Source: Thermoplasmata archaeon
GTDB taxonomy: Archaea; Thermoplasmatota; Thermoplasmata; Thermoplasmatales; Thermoplasmataceae
Direction of reading: 5' to 3'
Length of the DNA: 64,000 bases
NCBI GenBank assembly: GCA_021810045.1
Contig: JAJZJR010000002.1
Location: 1 to 64,000 of the forward strand
Shown here: piece by piece, positions 28,632-37,634 of the stretch
Position numbering within the stretch: position 1 is the first letter of the stretch
Layout of the letters: each line of letters opens with the position of its first letter
Program-made: the position numbers and the translations under genes
The notes under the pieces: model-generated
What the model was told of the DNA's origin: nothing
Databases searched by the model: none
The model's input: only the letters and a program-made list of their open reading frames with translations

Positions 28632-28793
28632 TTATTGTATCTTATCTATTTTGACTCCGTCATCTTCATAAAAAGCGATAATGTCATCATCTTTTAGATT
28701 GAGTCTGCTGATAACTCTCTTTGGAAGAGTGATCCTGTATGATGAACCTCTGGAAGATATATGGGTAACATCAATTAGTTTCTTTTTTTCCAT
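28632..28793 (-). CDS. AbrB/SpoVT-type DNA-binding protein
   Basis: A 53-residue protein: MEKKKLIDVTHISSRGSSYR, then ITLPKRVISRLNLKDDDIIAFYEDD. This is the swapped-hairpin AbrB fold, with the RITLPKRV strand and the DDDIIAFYE second half. Such proteins dimerise and bind DNA, as general regulators or as antitoxins. No toxin gene lies next to it. It is 30 bases upstream of the MFS gene on the same strand and may regulate or share its message. Confidence 0.85.
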   Translation of the reverse strand: MEKKKLIDVTHISSRGSSYRITLPKRVISRLNLKDDDIIAFYEDDGVKIDKIQ

Positions 28794-28918
28794 AGTAGGA
28801 AATAGTTTTCATAAATATAATGTTTATACTTAGTGCTGTTATGTTCAATATATTAAATGGGGTCATAAAGGTAAAATATCTACAATGACACGGCCAATTA
28901 AATCAGATAATCGTTTAG

Positions 28919-28928
28919 TTTTTATATT
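28919..28928 (+). promoter_or_regulatory. TATA box of the L10e gene
   Basis: TTTTTATATT lies 27-36 bases before the L10e ATG, the expected place for a TATA box of a message with a very short leader. Confidence 0.5.
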
Positions 28929-28954
28929 CTGACCAGCTTTCGGATAGAATCTCC

Positions 28955-29485
28955 ATGGTAACTAAACCAGCAAGAATGTACACTAAAATTTCAGGTCCCG
29001 CTTATACTAGGAAGGAGTTCATGGGAGGCGTGCCATACCCAAAAATCACTACCTTCATCCAGGGAAATCAGAAAAGAGATTTCGAGATCGAACTCAGACT
29101 GGTTGCCAAGGAAGCCTGCCAAATAAGACATATTGCCCTGGAAGCGGCAAGAATTTCAGTTAACAGAAAAATGCTTGAAGGATCAACAGCAGATAACTAT
29201 TTCCTCCAGATTAGACCATATCCACACCACGTTATAAGAGAACACAAAATGGCTACAGGAGCTGGAGCAGATAGGATCTCATCAGGAATGAGGGCAGCTT
29301 TTGGAAGACCTGTTGGTACCGCAGCAAGAGTTGCAGTTGGCGACGTGATAATGGTTGGCAGAACAACACCTGATAGAGCACTGAAACTCAGAGATGCGCT
29401 ACACAAGGCATCATTTAAACTTCCTACACCCTGTAAAATAGAAATTTTTAAGGGAAAGGAACTGGCCGGGAAACTTGGCCTCTAA
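28955..29485 (+). CDS. rpl10e: Ribosomal protein L10e (uL16)
   Basis: The 176-residue protein of the large subunit, equivalent to bacterial L16, sits near the peptidyl transferase centre and the 5S RNA. The sequence is very conserved: ARMYTKISGPAYTRKEF, LVAKEACQIRHIALEAAR and IRPYPHHVIREHKMATGAGADR. Length is normal. It stands alone, and a T-rich stretch follows its stop. Confidence 0.97.
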   Translation: MVTKPARMYTKISGPAYTRKEFMGGVPYPKITTFIQGNQKRDFEIELRLVAKEACQIRHIALEAARISVNRKMLEGSTADNYFLQIRPYPHHVIREHKMATGAGADRISSGMRAAFGRPVGTAARVAVGDVIMVGRTTPDRALKLRDALHKASFKLPTPCKIEIFKGKELAGKLGL

Positions 29486-29571
29486 ATTTATTTTTCTTTA
29501 TTACTTATTTTACCTTAAACGTATAGAAAATTATTATTCATCTTACATGATTGCTTGTACTTTGAGGAATT

Positions 29572-29772
29572 TCATATGAATTCAAATAATGCTGCAACCC
29601 CAATACAAATTATTGCCACTAGATAAGGGATCCAGTATTTCTTGAGATATTTGATTTCAGTTTCAAATATTGAATCTCCTTTTGATTCATAATTGAAGTA
29701 AAGATTAATTCTCAGTGGGACCAGTATCATGCCTGCTATCACAAGAAATGTAACAGCAATAGCAAAATTCAT
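29572..29772 (-). CDS. Small two-span membrane protein
   Basis: The 66-residue protein has two hydrophobic helices (about 3-24 and 48-65) with a charged loop between, containing YESKGDSIFETEIKYLKKYW. Codon use and topology look real, but I recognise no family. It is convergent with L10e. Confidence 0.5.
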   Translation of the reverse strand: MNFAIAVTFLVIAGMILVPLRINLYFNYESKGDSIFETEIKYLKKYWIPYLVAIICIGVAALFEFI

Positions 29773-30034
29773 GATTAATCAACATTTTTCTCTATTTTAT
29801 TCTTCTGTTCAGTTCCAATTCTATTTTTCTTTTGTTTCCCTTGAAGACAGTTCGAAACTTTGTGGCAAACCTTGGAACGCTAAACCTAACTCCCCCTATC
29901 ATCAGACAGAAGTCCCTAACGTGATAACAATTTATTCGATAACCAGAAACGTGGTTGCTATGAGCGATAAGTTGCAGATCGATACTTTCTATAACAATTT
30001 ATTAAATGGAAAAATTATAGTCCAGTAAACTGGA

Positions 30035-30886
30035 TCAGGAATGTGTTTCTCTGCTACCAATGAAATCCTGGATAAATTTGGCTGCAAGCATTGATGTGTT
30101 TCCGTTGTCGTAAACGGGAGTGAATTCTACAATATCAAAACCCACAATTTTCTTTGCAAAGTGGTTGATCAAAGCCCGGACATCAGTTGATGATATTCCA
30201 TAAGGCTCAGGAGTACCCACGCCAGGTGCTTCTGACGGATCTATACCATCCATATCTATGGAGAAGTATATCCGATCTCCTGCTTTCTTTTTAATTTCGT
30301 CTATAACGGCTTCAATTCCGGTTTTTCTCACTTCGTTTGCACTGAAATACCTTACTTTGGAAAAATCTGGATCTTCATATTCCTCTTTGGAAACAGATCT
30401 TGTGCCTACTGAGAAGATTTTTCCCGGTCCAAGAATTTCAAGTGATCTTCTTGTAACACAGGCATGGTTGTAGATATTGCCCATATACTCATTTCTGAAA
30501 TCACTGTGTGCGTCAATTACAATCATTGATGCATCGGGAAAATTTCTAACAAGCCCTGTTGATAGTGAATGTTCGCCTCCAAGCATAATTGGAATTTTTC
30601 CATCATCCACGATGTGTTTCACGGACCTTTCGATATCATCCACTACCTCTTTAGGATCCTCTTCCACATACAGGTCCCCAATATCGCATATTGGAAGATC
30701 GGGATAGTTTACCCCATACTGGAAGTCGAACGACTCCAGATTATCATATGCCACACGAACTGAATCCGGGGCAAGCCTTGAACCTCTCCTGAAGCTCGAC
30801 GTCTGGTCGAATGGAACCCCAAAAATTACATACCTTGCATCCTCGTAGGTAGCCTGTGCATCGGCTATTTTCCTATGGGAAAACAT
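30035..30886 (-). CDS. speB: Agmatinase / ureohydrolase family enzyme
   Basis: The enzyme hydrolyses agmatine to putrescine and urea. Manganese ligands are visible: GGEHS (103-107), DAHSD (125-129) and SIDMDGIDPSEAPG. The frame opens at 30934, inside the aIF5A gene, but the ATG at 30886, five bases after the aIF5A stop, gives a normal 284-residue family length and is preferred. The pairing with aIF5A is meaningful: putrescine leads to spermidine, the donor for the hypusine modification of aIF5A, and agmatinase-like proteins have been tied to this step in haloarchaea. Confidence 0.92.
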   Translation of the reverse strand: MFSHRKIADAQATYEDARYVIFGVPFDQTSSFRRGSRLAPDSVRVAYDNLESFDFQYGVNYPDLPICDIGDLYVEEDPKEVVDDIERSVKHIVDDGKIPIMLGGEHSLSTGLVRNFPDASMIVIDAHSDFRNEYMGNIYNHACVTRRSLEILGPGKIFSVGTRSVSKEEYEDPDFSKVRYFSANEVRKTGIEAVIDEIKKKAGDRIYFSIDMDGIDPSEAPGVGTPEPYGISSTDVRALINHFAKKIVGFDIVEFTPVYDNGNTSMLAAKFIQDFIGSRETHS

Positions 30887-30891
30887 CACGC

Positions 30892-31281
30892 TCAATTCTG
30901 CAGCATGATCTTTCTGACGCCCATTGTTTCCCAATACGATACCTCCGTTCCAGGTTCTATTTTATCTACTTCTTCAGGGTCTACCTGGACAAGGAATGTT
31001 TCAAAGGTTTCTGAATCCATCAACTGAATCTCGTTATTTGCCTTTGAAAGTACCTGTGCCTTCTTCTTCTCTATAATAGGCACTTTTACTTTGTGCTTTA
31101 CTGGGAAAACGACACTTCTTTTCTGGTTGTCGAACACTCCGATTGCAACGATCCTTGCTTTTGCTTCACCATGCTTTCCTGGTTTTGACATGGTAATTTC
31201 TGCTATTTTACAGGTTGCATCGTCAATAAGCATGTATCTTCCAACTTTTAATTCTCTAACTTCGGCTTCCTGCCAACTCAT
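30892..31281 (-). CDS. eif5a: Translation initiation factor aIF5A
   Basis: A 129-residue factor that helps ribosomes form difficult peptide bonds. The hypusine loop is [13 protein letters not shown], with the modified lysine at Lys36. The frame extends to 31359, but the family starts at [20 protein letters not shown], so the ATG at 31281 is right. It is translated just before agmatinase. The IS605 remnant lies about 105 bases upstream, outside the likely promoter TATATA-type stretch (31312-31345). Confidence 0.95.
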   Translation of the reverse strand: MSWQEAEVRELKVGRYMLIDDATCKIAEITMSKPGKHGEAKARIVAIGVFDNQKRSVVFPVKHKVKVPIIEKKKAQVLSKANNEIQLMDSETFETFLVQVDPEEVDKIEPGTEVSYWETMGVRKIMLQN

Positions 31282-31405
31282 ATGTGTTCTTTTCCTTATT
31301 GTATTGGCATTTATATATCTTCTATTTGCAGATAGATTTAAGTATATACTTTCGAACAATCGGGTATTTTCAATTGCACCTATCTAATGTGACATCCTCC
31401 CCGCC

Positions 31406-31680
31406 CTATCGGACGGGGCTTCCTGCTTCGCCGATCAGGGTTGCCCTTGCGGGTAGTGCACCGATCTCCACAGGCGTAACTTCGGGAGTGCCCCTCCCTA
31501 CTTTCTTCAATCCTATATTGTGGATGTTGATTGCGGCATTGAGATCCCGATCGATATCAAGACCGCAGGAATCACAGAGGAATGTCCTTTCAGACAGTTC
31601 CAGTGATTCCTTCCTATATCCACACCTTGAGCATGTACGTGATGTGTATCCTGGATCCACCAGTACCACTTCTCTGCAGG
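31406..31680 (-). pseudogene. tnpB: TnpB 3' fragment (RuvC III and zinc ribbon)
   Basis: This frame encodes the last part of TnpB: LVDPGYTSRTCSRCGYRKE with the CxxC ... CDSCG zinc ribbon, then DIDRDLNAAINI, where Asp is the last RuvC catalytic residue, and a variable tail. Everything before it is missing. The stop lies in the right-end hairpin, the region that in intact elements forms the 3' part of the omega RNA. Confidence 0.85.
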
Positions 31681-31920
31681 AAATTCCGCCCTGAGCAGCC
31701 TATTGGTTGTACCTTTTGTCCTCCCAATTATGTTATTGGGTGCCACCGTGGGAGGGGTCTTGATGAACATGTGGACATGATCGGGCATCGTCTCCAGAGC
31801 TATGATTTCCCATCCATTTTCCCTCGAAATAGATGTTATCAGCTCTTTGGGTCTCAGTTCCACCTTCTCTGTGATGACTTTTCTTCTATACTTCGGGCAC
31901 CATACAAAATGGTAGTTCAT
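31675..31920 (-). pseudogene. tnpA: TnpA (Y1/HUH transposase) 5' fragment
   Basis: The first 80 or so residues match IS200 TnpA: MNYHFVWCPKYRRKV and PDHVHMF with the HUH pair His48 and His50. Homology stops at EFPAEKW, after which the frame runs out of phase through the tnpB fragment to 31513. The helix with the catalytic tyrosine is lost, so the protein cannot transpose DNA. Confidence 0.85.
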
Positions 31921-32138
31921 GAAATGAACCGATGTCTCCTAAGCAATATATCCCTTTGAGATTATAAGTATAGTTGGATGCCAGAATTATATAGAATGTT
32001 TGGTTCGCTTTCATCCCACCCATAAATGGTGTGGGATTTCCCGCTCACAGTGTTAAAATGCATTCTGGGTCGATTTGAAATTGGAAACCTCGATGATTCA
32101 TGACTCTTGAGAGAAGTGAAATCTGCCGGTTAAAGAAT

Positions 32139-33689
32139 TCAAGTATTGAGTAAAGAGAGAGATTTTCTGTTGTCTTTATAAAATCTGATAAACGCCTCAT
32201 AATTCTGCTTGTGAATGTTTGAGGCATCAGAATCAGGTTTGTAAACAGTTCTTTGGGAATCCTTTTGCCTTATCACTTCGAATGGATTCATGCCCTTGGC
32301 CATAAGTGCAAGAATCGCAGCACCACGTGAGTTGACAAAAAATGGATTATCCATAGTCCTAATCTCTCGATTCAGGATATCTGCCATGGTTTGTGCCCAG
32401 AATTCTGAAGATGCACCTCCTCCGGACATGACAAGGTATGGGAGTTCTTTCCCCACGAACTTTTCCACAGAGCCGAGCAGCCAACGTGTGTTGTATCCTA
32501 CCCCCTCCATGACAGCCCTCACAAAATGAGGTTTTTTGTGCATTAGAGAGATGTTGAAAAACGAGGACCTCAATGATTTTGATTCCACAGGTGCCCTTTC
32601 GCCATACAGCCATGGAAGGAAAATCAGACCATCTGATCCTGGTGGTGCCATTCTTGCTACTTCGTCAAGTTCGGAATAAGATATGGGAATCCCGTTTTGA
32701 AAAAGATCTTTCACATATGTTAAGGCTGAACCTGCATTTTCCTGTTCTGCTGCCACAAAATACTTTCCAGGAAGAGCAGACGGCAGTGAAGCAATATTGT
32801 GCATCAAATCTGTTTTCTTATAAGGGACATGACAGGAAACCCATGATGATGAACCGATGTACAGTATAGGTTCCAGGTTATCGAGACAACCACTTCCTAT
32901 TATTGCCGACTGGATGTCTCCGGAACCGCCTGCAACAACAGTCTTATTTCGTATACCAAGTTCCTTTGCCGCTATGTCGGATAGGTGCCCGATTGCTTCC
33001 CATGATCCTACCAGGGAAGGAAAAAGGGATTGATCCAGGCCCACCATTTTCAGGAGTGATTTGCTATAATGGATATTGTCTGGATCTCTGTTGTCGGTGA
33101 TCCAGTGAAGCACCATGTTGTCAAAAGTTGAAACAAATTTACCGGTTAACCTGTAATTGATGTAATCTTTTGGTTCCATGAACATCCTTGTTTTCATGAA
33201 TATCTCAGGATATTCCTTTTTTAAAAACAGTATGTGGGAAATAGAGTCTTTTCCTGATCTTGTTGGAGCCCCTCCTGTCAGATGAATCCATGAATAAAGC
33301 TTGTCGATGCGGTATCCACCCATTCCGGGAAAACCGGAAATGAGTTTTCTCGTCTCTACCTCACCTCTTGAATCGAGCCAGATTATGGCATCCATCAGTG
33401 GATTTCCACTTGCGTCTAAGGGAATTGTTCCTGAGAATTGGCCGGTGACAGCCACCCCCGTGATTCCGTTCCAGTGTTCAGGAAACTGGGATGAGAGCAT
33501 ACCACAAGCCTTGACAAGTGCCTTCCACCATTCTGATGGCGATTGTTCTGCGCCCCCTCCTTCAAGGTATTTGATTCCATATCTCTCACTTGTACCACAT
33601 AAAAACTCCAGATTATCACTGAAGACTGCTGCTTTTACAGATGAGGTGCCCAGATCGATTCCCAGGTAGTTGTTCACGTGTACATCCAC
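32139..33689 (-). CDS. FGGY family carbohydrate kinase (xylulokinase-like)
   Basis: The 516-residue ATP-dependent sugar kinase has the ASKHA fold: LGIDLGTSSVKAAVF at the N-terminus, VAVTGQFSGTIPLD, IIWLDSRG, and MSGGGASSEFWAQTMADIL near residue 425 for ATP binding. Overall closest to xylulokinases, but the substrate is not certain. The start overlaps the PLP enzyme gene by 16 bases, and an MFS carrier is upstream again, so uptake, cleavage and phosphorylation genes form one operon. The IS605 remnant lies about 100 bases beyond its stop. Confidence 0.85.
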   Translation of the reverse strand: MDVHVNNYLGIDLGTSSVKAAVFSDNLEFLCGTSERYGIKYLEGGGAEQSPSEWWKALVKACGMLSSQFPEHWNGITGVAVTGQFSGTIPLDASGNPLMDAIIWLDSRGEVETRKLISGFPGMGGYRIDKLYSWIHLTGGAPTRSGKDSISHILFLKKEYPEIFMKTRMFMEPKDYINYRLTGKFVSTFDNMVLHWITDNRDPDNIHYSKSLLKMVGLDQSLFPSLVGSWEAIGHLSDIAAKELGIRNKTVVAGGSGDIQSAIIGSGCLDNLEPILYIGSSSWVSCHVPYKKTDLMHNIASLPSALPGKYFVAAEQENAGSALTYVKDLFQNGIPISYSELDEVARMAPPGSDGLIFLPWLYGERAPVESKSLRSSFFNISLMHKKPHFVRAVMEGVGYNTRWLLGSVEKFVGKELPYLVMSGGGASSEFWAQTMADILNREIRTMDNPFFVNSRGAAILALMAKGMNPFEVIRQKDSQRTVYKPDSDASNIHKQNYEAFIRFYKDNRKSLSLLNT

Positions 33690-35065
33690 TCTACGATTGA
33701 CCTCATAAAGTCCTTCACCGCTTCCTCCGGGAATGTGGCTGCCATACCGTAAACAGGAGACATGCCTGATTCCTCCCCTGGGTTGGCCCTAACCTCGTCC
33801 ATTACCTCTGAAAGGTCCTTCAGGAACATGTCTGTAACACCTTCCTCAGTGTGCCTTAAGGTAAGTGCGAGATGAACACCTGCAGGGCGGTGCAAACCAT
33901 TCAGAATCCATCCTCTCCGTGACATGCCCTCCATAACCTGGTATATGTTTACTTCATCAGAGGTGAAGGCGATTACAAATGGGCTCTGTCCCATTTCCCT
34001 GATTCCTTTTATCTTTCTTATTCCAGCCCTGGTTTTATCTGAAGCTTCCAGTATTTTTCTTGTTGCGTTTATGTACCCTATTTTTCCCTGTTCCAGTAAT
34101 GCAGCCCAAGTTCCTGCAATTACTCCGCCTGATCTGCTGCCGGCCATGGTTGGTGAAAAGTAAATGCCCCCTGACCAGCTGCCATTAACATAAAACTGGT
34201 GCTGTATCAGATCAGAATTCCTGTAGAGTATCACTGATGTTCCCTTTGGGGCATAACCATACTTATGGGTATCGATAGATATTGAAGTAACTCCGGGAAG
34301 TGAAAAATCAAAATCCGGAATATTCCTTCCAAGTTTCTTTGCCCAGGGAAGAATAAACCCGCCAAGACAAGCATCGACATGCATGCCTACTTCATTCTTC
34401 CTTGCAAGTTCAGATATTTCAGGTATGGGATCTATAACCCCATAAGGAAAACACGGTGTAGAACCAACAATAGCAATTGTATTTTCATTAATGTGCTCTC
34501 TGATGTCTTTAACATCAGCAGCATAATTTTCATCCAGCTCTGTCCATACAGCTTTAATGTCAAAATAGTGACAGGCCTTGTCGAAAGCCGCATGTGCTGA
34601 TTTTGGAAGGATTATTTCAGGCTCGGCAATTCCTTTCTTGTCTTTTGCATAATCCCTGTAGGTTTTAACTGCCAGCAGTATGCTTTCCGTACCACCTGAG
34701 GTAACAGAACCTCTTACAGAGGAATCGCCATTAAGCATGTTCCTGACCATGGAAACAATCTCTGATTCAAACTTCAGAGAACTGGGCCAGACATCGGGGT
34801 GAAGGGGGTTGTTCTGCGAGGCTATGGAATATGCTTTATTTGTAAATTCTACATGTTCCGTCTGTCCATTATAAACTGCTCCGGAAACATGACCTGTTTC
34901 CCATGCCTTGTTTTCAATTTCTATAATTGAACTCATGGCCTCAAGGATGTGCTTCCTGTCCACGCCTTCTTCAGGCATAGTCTTGTAATCTCCTTCCTTT
35001 TCTGTATATGGCTTGAACCTTTTCTGCATTTCTGCAATCATTTCATCCATTTCCATCTTATTCAC
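33674..35065 (-). CDS. PLP-dependent lyase/decarboxylase, sphingosine-1-phosphate-lyase-like
   Basis: A 463-residue group II decarboxylase-fold protein. SVTSGGTESILLAVKTYRD binds the cofactor phosphate, VDACLGGFILPW holds the ring-binding Asp, and SIDTHKYGYAPKG contains the Schiff-base lysine. VSGAVYNG and the spacing are closest to the sphingosine-1-phosphate lyase branch rather than glutamate decarboxylase. Archaea are not expected to make sphingolipids, so the real substrate is probably another phosphorylated amino alcohol or an amino acid. It lies between a kinase and a carrier in one operon. Confidence 0.82.
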   Translation of the reverse strand: MNKMEMDEMIAEMQKRFKPYTEKEGDYKTMPEEGVDRKHILEAMSSIIEIENKAWETGHVSGAVYNGQTEHVEFTNKAYSIASQNNPLHPDVWPSSLKFESEIVSMVRNMLNGDSSVRGSVTSGGTESILLAVKTYRDYAKDKKGIAEPEIILPKSAHAAFDKACHYFDIKAVWTELDENYAADVKDIREHINENTIAIVGSTPCFPYGVIDPIPEISELARKNEVGMHVDACLGGFILPWAKKLGRNIPDFDFSLPGVTSISIDTHKYGYAPKGTSVILYRNSDLIQHQFYVNGSWSGGIYFSPTMAGSRSGGVIAGTWAALLEQGKIGYINATRKILEASDKTRAGIRKIKGIREMGQSPFVIAFTSDEVNIYQVMEGMSRRGWILNGLHRPAGVHLALTLRHTEEGVTDMFLKDLSEVMDEVRANPGEESGMSPVYGMAATFPEEAVKDFMRSIVEWMYT

Positions 35066-36230
35066 CTGTAGTTACTGTTTCCGGGATCTGGACACTTACG
35101 TTGGTTGGTGTGATCAGAAGAACCGGAATTAGCACGATCACAAATGCAATTAATGACAGGGCCGTGATCGGATTGCCCATGCCAAATGTGAACTCACCCA
35201 TGGCGATCATAACGATCCCTCCTAAATTCCCGAATAGCATGAGCAGACTTGTAACTCTTCCCTGGTACCTGACAGGAGTGGCCTTTTCACCCCACTCAAG
35301 GATAATTGGCAGACCGGCAAGCAGGAAGAAACCTTCAATTGCAATTGTAGCAGTTATCAGAGAAAGATTCCCCACGAATCCTAGAACTCCTATGGAAAGA
35401 AAGCTTGCCCCAATGATAACTGAAACCGCCAATCTGCGCTTATGCCTTTCAACAACCGGTTTGGGAAGCACTGCAGCACCGACGATTCCCATAAAGGTCA
35501 TCAGTGCAATGAGGTTCCCGGCAGATCCAGCAAGACCGTAATTGGAAAGCATTGGCTCCAGCCATGTGTCCAAGGCATCAAAAATACCCATTCCCACAAA
35601 GAGCATGGCGGCAAGCTTGAAATGCAAACCACTGTAACTGAATTTCTCATGATGTACTTCCGGGACGCTGACAACCTGGGCATTTTTAAGAAAGAATGGT
35701 AATGTGACGAGGGCAACTATCCCGGGAACTGCTTCTATAAGAAGCATGTAATAGTATCCAATTGTGTTGAATATGAAAAGGCCGCCAGCAGTTGCTGCAA
35801 TAACACCAATAAACATGGCCAGTGAACCGACTGAAATTGCCATGGGCCTGTCTTTTTCCTCAAAGTAATACACCGCGACAATGGAAAGGCTACCGAGTAT
35901 GAGAGGTTGCCCAATGGATATGAGTGTCTGGATTCCCAGCTGAAACATGAAACTGTAGGGGAGCACTATTCTCAGGAGACCACCCAGCCCCGTAAAAAGA
36001 GTACCGAAGAATATGGCCTGTTTGAAGTTTCTGTCCAGCCACCTAGACATTGGTATTGCGAGAATTATATAGGTGAGAGGAAACAGTAGTGAGAGAATTG
36101 TAACATTGTTGACGGATGTTCCCATTAATGAAGCGGACTGTGTAGTCACTGGTGAGAAAGTCAGCCAGAGCATCTGTGAAGATGCAACAATTACCGCGTA
36201 TGAAAAAAGAACAGATGAGTTCCTGCTCAT
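35058..36230 (-). CDS. MFS transporter, first gene of the kinase/PLP-lyase operon
   Basis: A 390-residue major facilitator with 12 spans. The loop-2/3 motif appears as MSRWLDRNFKQ after span 2. Its stop overlaps the PLP enzyme start by 8 bases, which ties it to the import or export of that pathway's substrate or product. A TTTAAA-type promoter stretch lies upstream around 36262-36275 on the minus strand. Confidence 0.82.
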   Translation of the reverse strand: MSRNSSVLFSYAVIVASSQMLWLTFSPVTTQSASLMGTSVNNVTILSLLFPLTYIILAIPMSRWLDRNFKQAIFFGTLFTGLGGLLRIVLPYSFMFQLGIQTLISIGQPLILGSLSIVAVYYFEEKDRPMAISVGSLAMFIGVIAATAGGLFIFNTIGYYYMLLIEAVPGIVALVTLPFFLKNAQVVSVPEVHHEKFSYSGLHFKLAAMLFVGMGIFDALDTWLEPMLSNYGLAGSAGNLIALMTFMGIVGAAVLPKPVVERHKRRLAVSVIIGASFLSIGVLGFVGNLSLITATIAIEGFFLLAGLPIILEWGEKATPVRYQGRVTSLLMLFGNLGGIVMIAMGEFTFGMGNPITALSLIAFVIVLIPVLLITPTNVSVQIPETVTTGE

Positions 36231-36337
36231 GATACACCACTGCTGATCAAAATTAAAGAGAGTTAATTTAAAAACCTTTCTTTCTCGTTATTTTTGACAA
36301 TATACCATAAAAATTTAACTGAAAGAAGTATTGAAAT

Positions 36338-37510
36338 TCATGTGGTTACCGGTTCTCCATTAGACAGGAGTGCCGTCCGCAGCATTCCTGACCTGATAGC
36401 CAGTGCAACTGTGGAGACTGCAAGAATTCCGGCACTTATATAAAATGGGATGGAAAGACCATAGATATCGCCGATAAAACCTGACAATATTGGTGCAACA
36501 GCCGCTCCTGACCATCTGAGGAAATTGTATGCTCCGGATGAAATAGACCTGGAAAATGGCGATACCTCCATGGCAAGGGTAGTAAAGAGTGCGTTTGCGA
36601 TCCCACAGAAGAATCCTGACGCGATAACAATGAAGAGTCTGTATGATGCTGGGAAAAATGCGAGTGAGAAGAATATCAGAACCATGAATGAAAGATTCAA
36701 TACCAAAAGGTGCAATGTGTCCATTCTTTTCCGCAGCTTGTTTACCACTATCACAGAAGATATGGCCACAAGTATGCCCCAGAGGAAATATGTTATGCCA
36801 AGCTGAATTGTAGTGAGTCCTACCAGTGTTAGTGGCGTGTATGCGAGGATGGTGAAAAAACCATAACTGTACCCTAGGCCAATAAGGGCATTTGTATGCA
36901 CAACCCTGTTCCTAAGGGCCTTGAATATGTCTCTTCCAGTCCGTCCATCGTGTTTCTGTGGAGGCATATTGATCGTGACATAGGTGAAGACCAAACCTAT
37001 GGCCATAAGTGATGCGGTACCAAAGAAGGGAAATCTCCAGCTGAATGTACCCAGGAAACCACCAAGCAATGGTCCTGAAGCTATACCAAGGCCAAGTGCG
37101 GCCTCGTACAGTGTTATTGAGCGATTGATTCCACGTGTTGAGATGCCAACGATTATAGTAAGGGCAGTTGAGGTGAAGAGTGCGTTACCAAATCCCCATC
37201 CTCCCCTGAAGAATGCAAATACCAGAATATCTGGAGAAAGGCCGGAAAGCGTAGCAAAAACAATAACTATCCCTAAACCAAGCATGAGAGTTTTCTTACT
37301 GCCCAGCCTTGATGTTATCCATGCAGTAATTAGCATACAAACAGCCATTACGGCTATATAGCTGGTAAACAGCCATTCCACCTGAAAATGGCTGGCACCC
37401 ATTGCAGTGCCTATGAGCGGCAGCAGGGGATCTACAACACCTATTCCCATAAACGCTATGAATGTTGCAAAAGCTGTAGCAATGACCCCTTTGTTGGAAC
37501 CTTTCTCCAT
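36338..37510 (-). CDS. MFS transporter, drug/metabolite efflux type
   Basis: The 390-residue protein has 12 spans and the DHA-type signature: GIGVVDPLLPLIG in span 1, ITSRLGSKKTLMLG between spans 2 and 3, and the antiporter motif C-like LGIASGPLLGGFLG in span 5, typical of proton-driven efflux pumps. Separate transcription from the preceding MFS gene; the 107-base gap is AT-rich. The exported compound is unknown. Confidence 0.82.
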   Translation of the reverse strand: MEKGSNKGVIATAFATFIAFMGIGVVDPLLPLIGTAMGASHFQVEWLFTSYIAVMAVCMLITAWITSRLGSKKTLMLGLGIVIVFATLSGLSPDILVFAFFRGGWGFGNALFTSTALTIIVGISTRGINRSITLYEAALGLGIASGPLLGGFLGTFSWRFPFFGTASLMAIGLVFTYVTINMPPQKHDGRTGRDIFKALRNRVVHTNALIGLGYSYGFFTILAYTPLTLVGLTTIQLGITYFLWGILVAISSVIVVNKLRKRMDTLHLLVLNLSFMVLIFFSLAFFPASYRLFIVIASGFFCGIANALFTTLAMEVSPFSRSISSGAYNFLRWSGAAVAPILSGFIGDIYGLSIPFYISAGILAVSTVALAIRSGMLRTALLSNGEPVTT

Positions 37511-37634
37511 CTGTAGGTGCAGTTATCTTTAGTTATTACATTCATTTTGTGATATTTTGGTGAAAGAATCATTCTCATAATATTGGAAAATGGCTGCCAA
37601 ATTATAGTATACGAGCAATGTCTCCACCATTTAG

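Larger units (their letters stand above)
31388..32041 (-). mobile_element. Internally deleted IS200/IS605 element
   Basis: A compact element of about 650 bases. The left end carries a hairpin (ATCCCAC/GTGGGAT, 32013-32037) followed by GGATGAAAGCG on the minus strand. Next come the 5' part of tnpA, the 3' part of tnpB and, at the right end, a GC hairpin (CCCCG ... CGGGG, 31399-31418) followed by GGATGTCAC. Both ends are kept while the middle (end of tnpA, start of tnpB) is lost, as in non-autonomous IS605 derivatives. Exact borders are estimates because IS200/IS605 elements make no target duplication. Confidence 0.8.

Noticed and set aside
29960-30028. A 22-codon + strand ORF (starting MSDKLQIDTFYNNLLNGKII) with a TATA-like stretch upstream
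   Set aside because: It recalls the first helix of DUF35 proteins but ends before any zinc ribbon; too short to support as a gene or a pseudogene.
31375-31425. The GC hairpin near 31399-31418 as a terminator of the aIF5A region
   Set aside because: It faces the IS605 right end and matches the right-end hairpin plus GGATGTCAC that such elements carry; it belongs to the element.
31582-31959. A 125-codon + strand frame across the IS605 remnant
   Set aside because: It is the antisense of the tnpA and tnpB fragments, which explain the sequence fully.
33674-35065. Glutamate decarboxylase acid-resistance system
   Set aside because: The PLP enzyme is closer to the S1P-lyase pattern, and the neighbouring carrier is an MFS protein rather than an APC-type glutamate/GABA antiporter.
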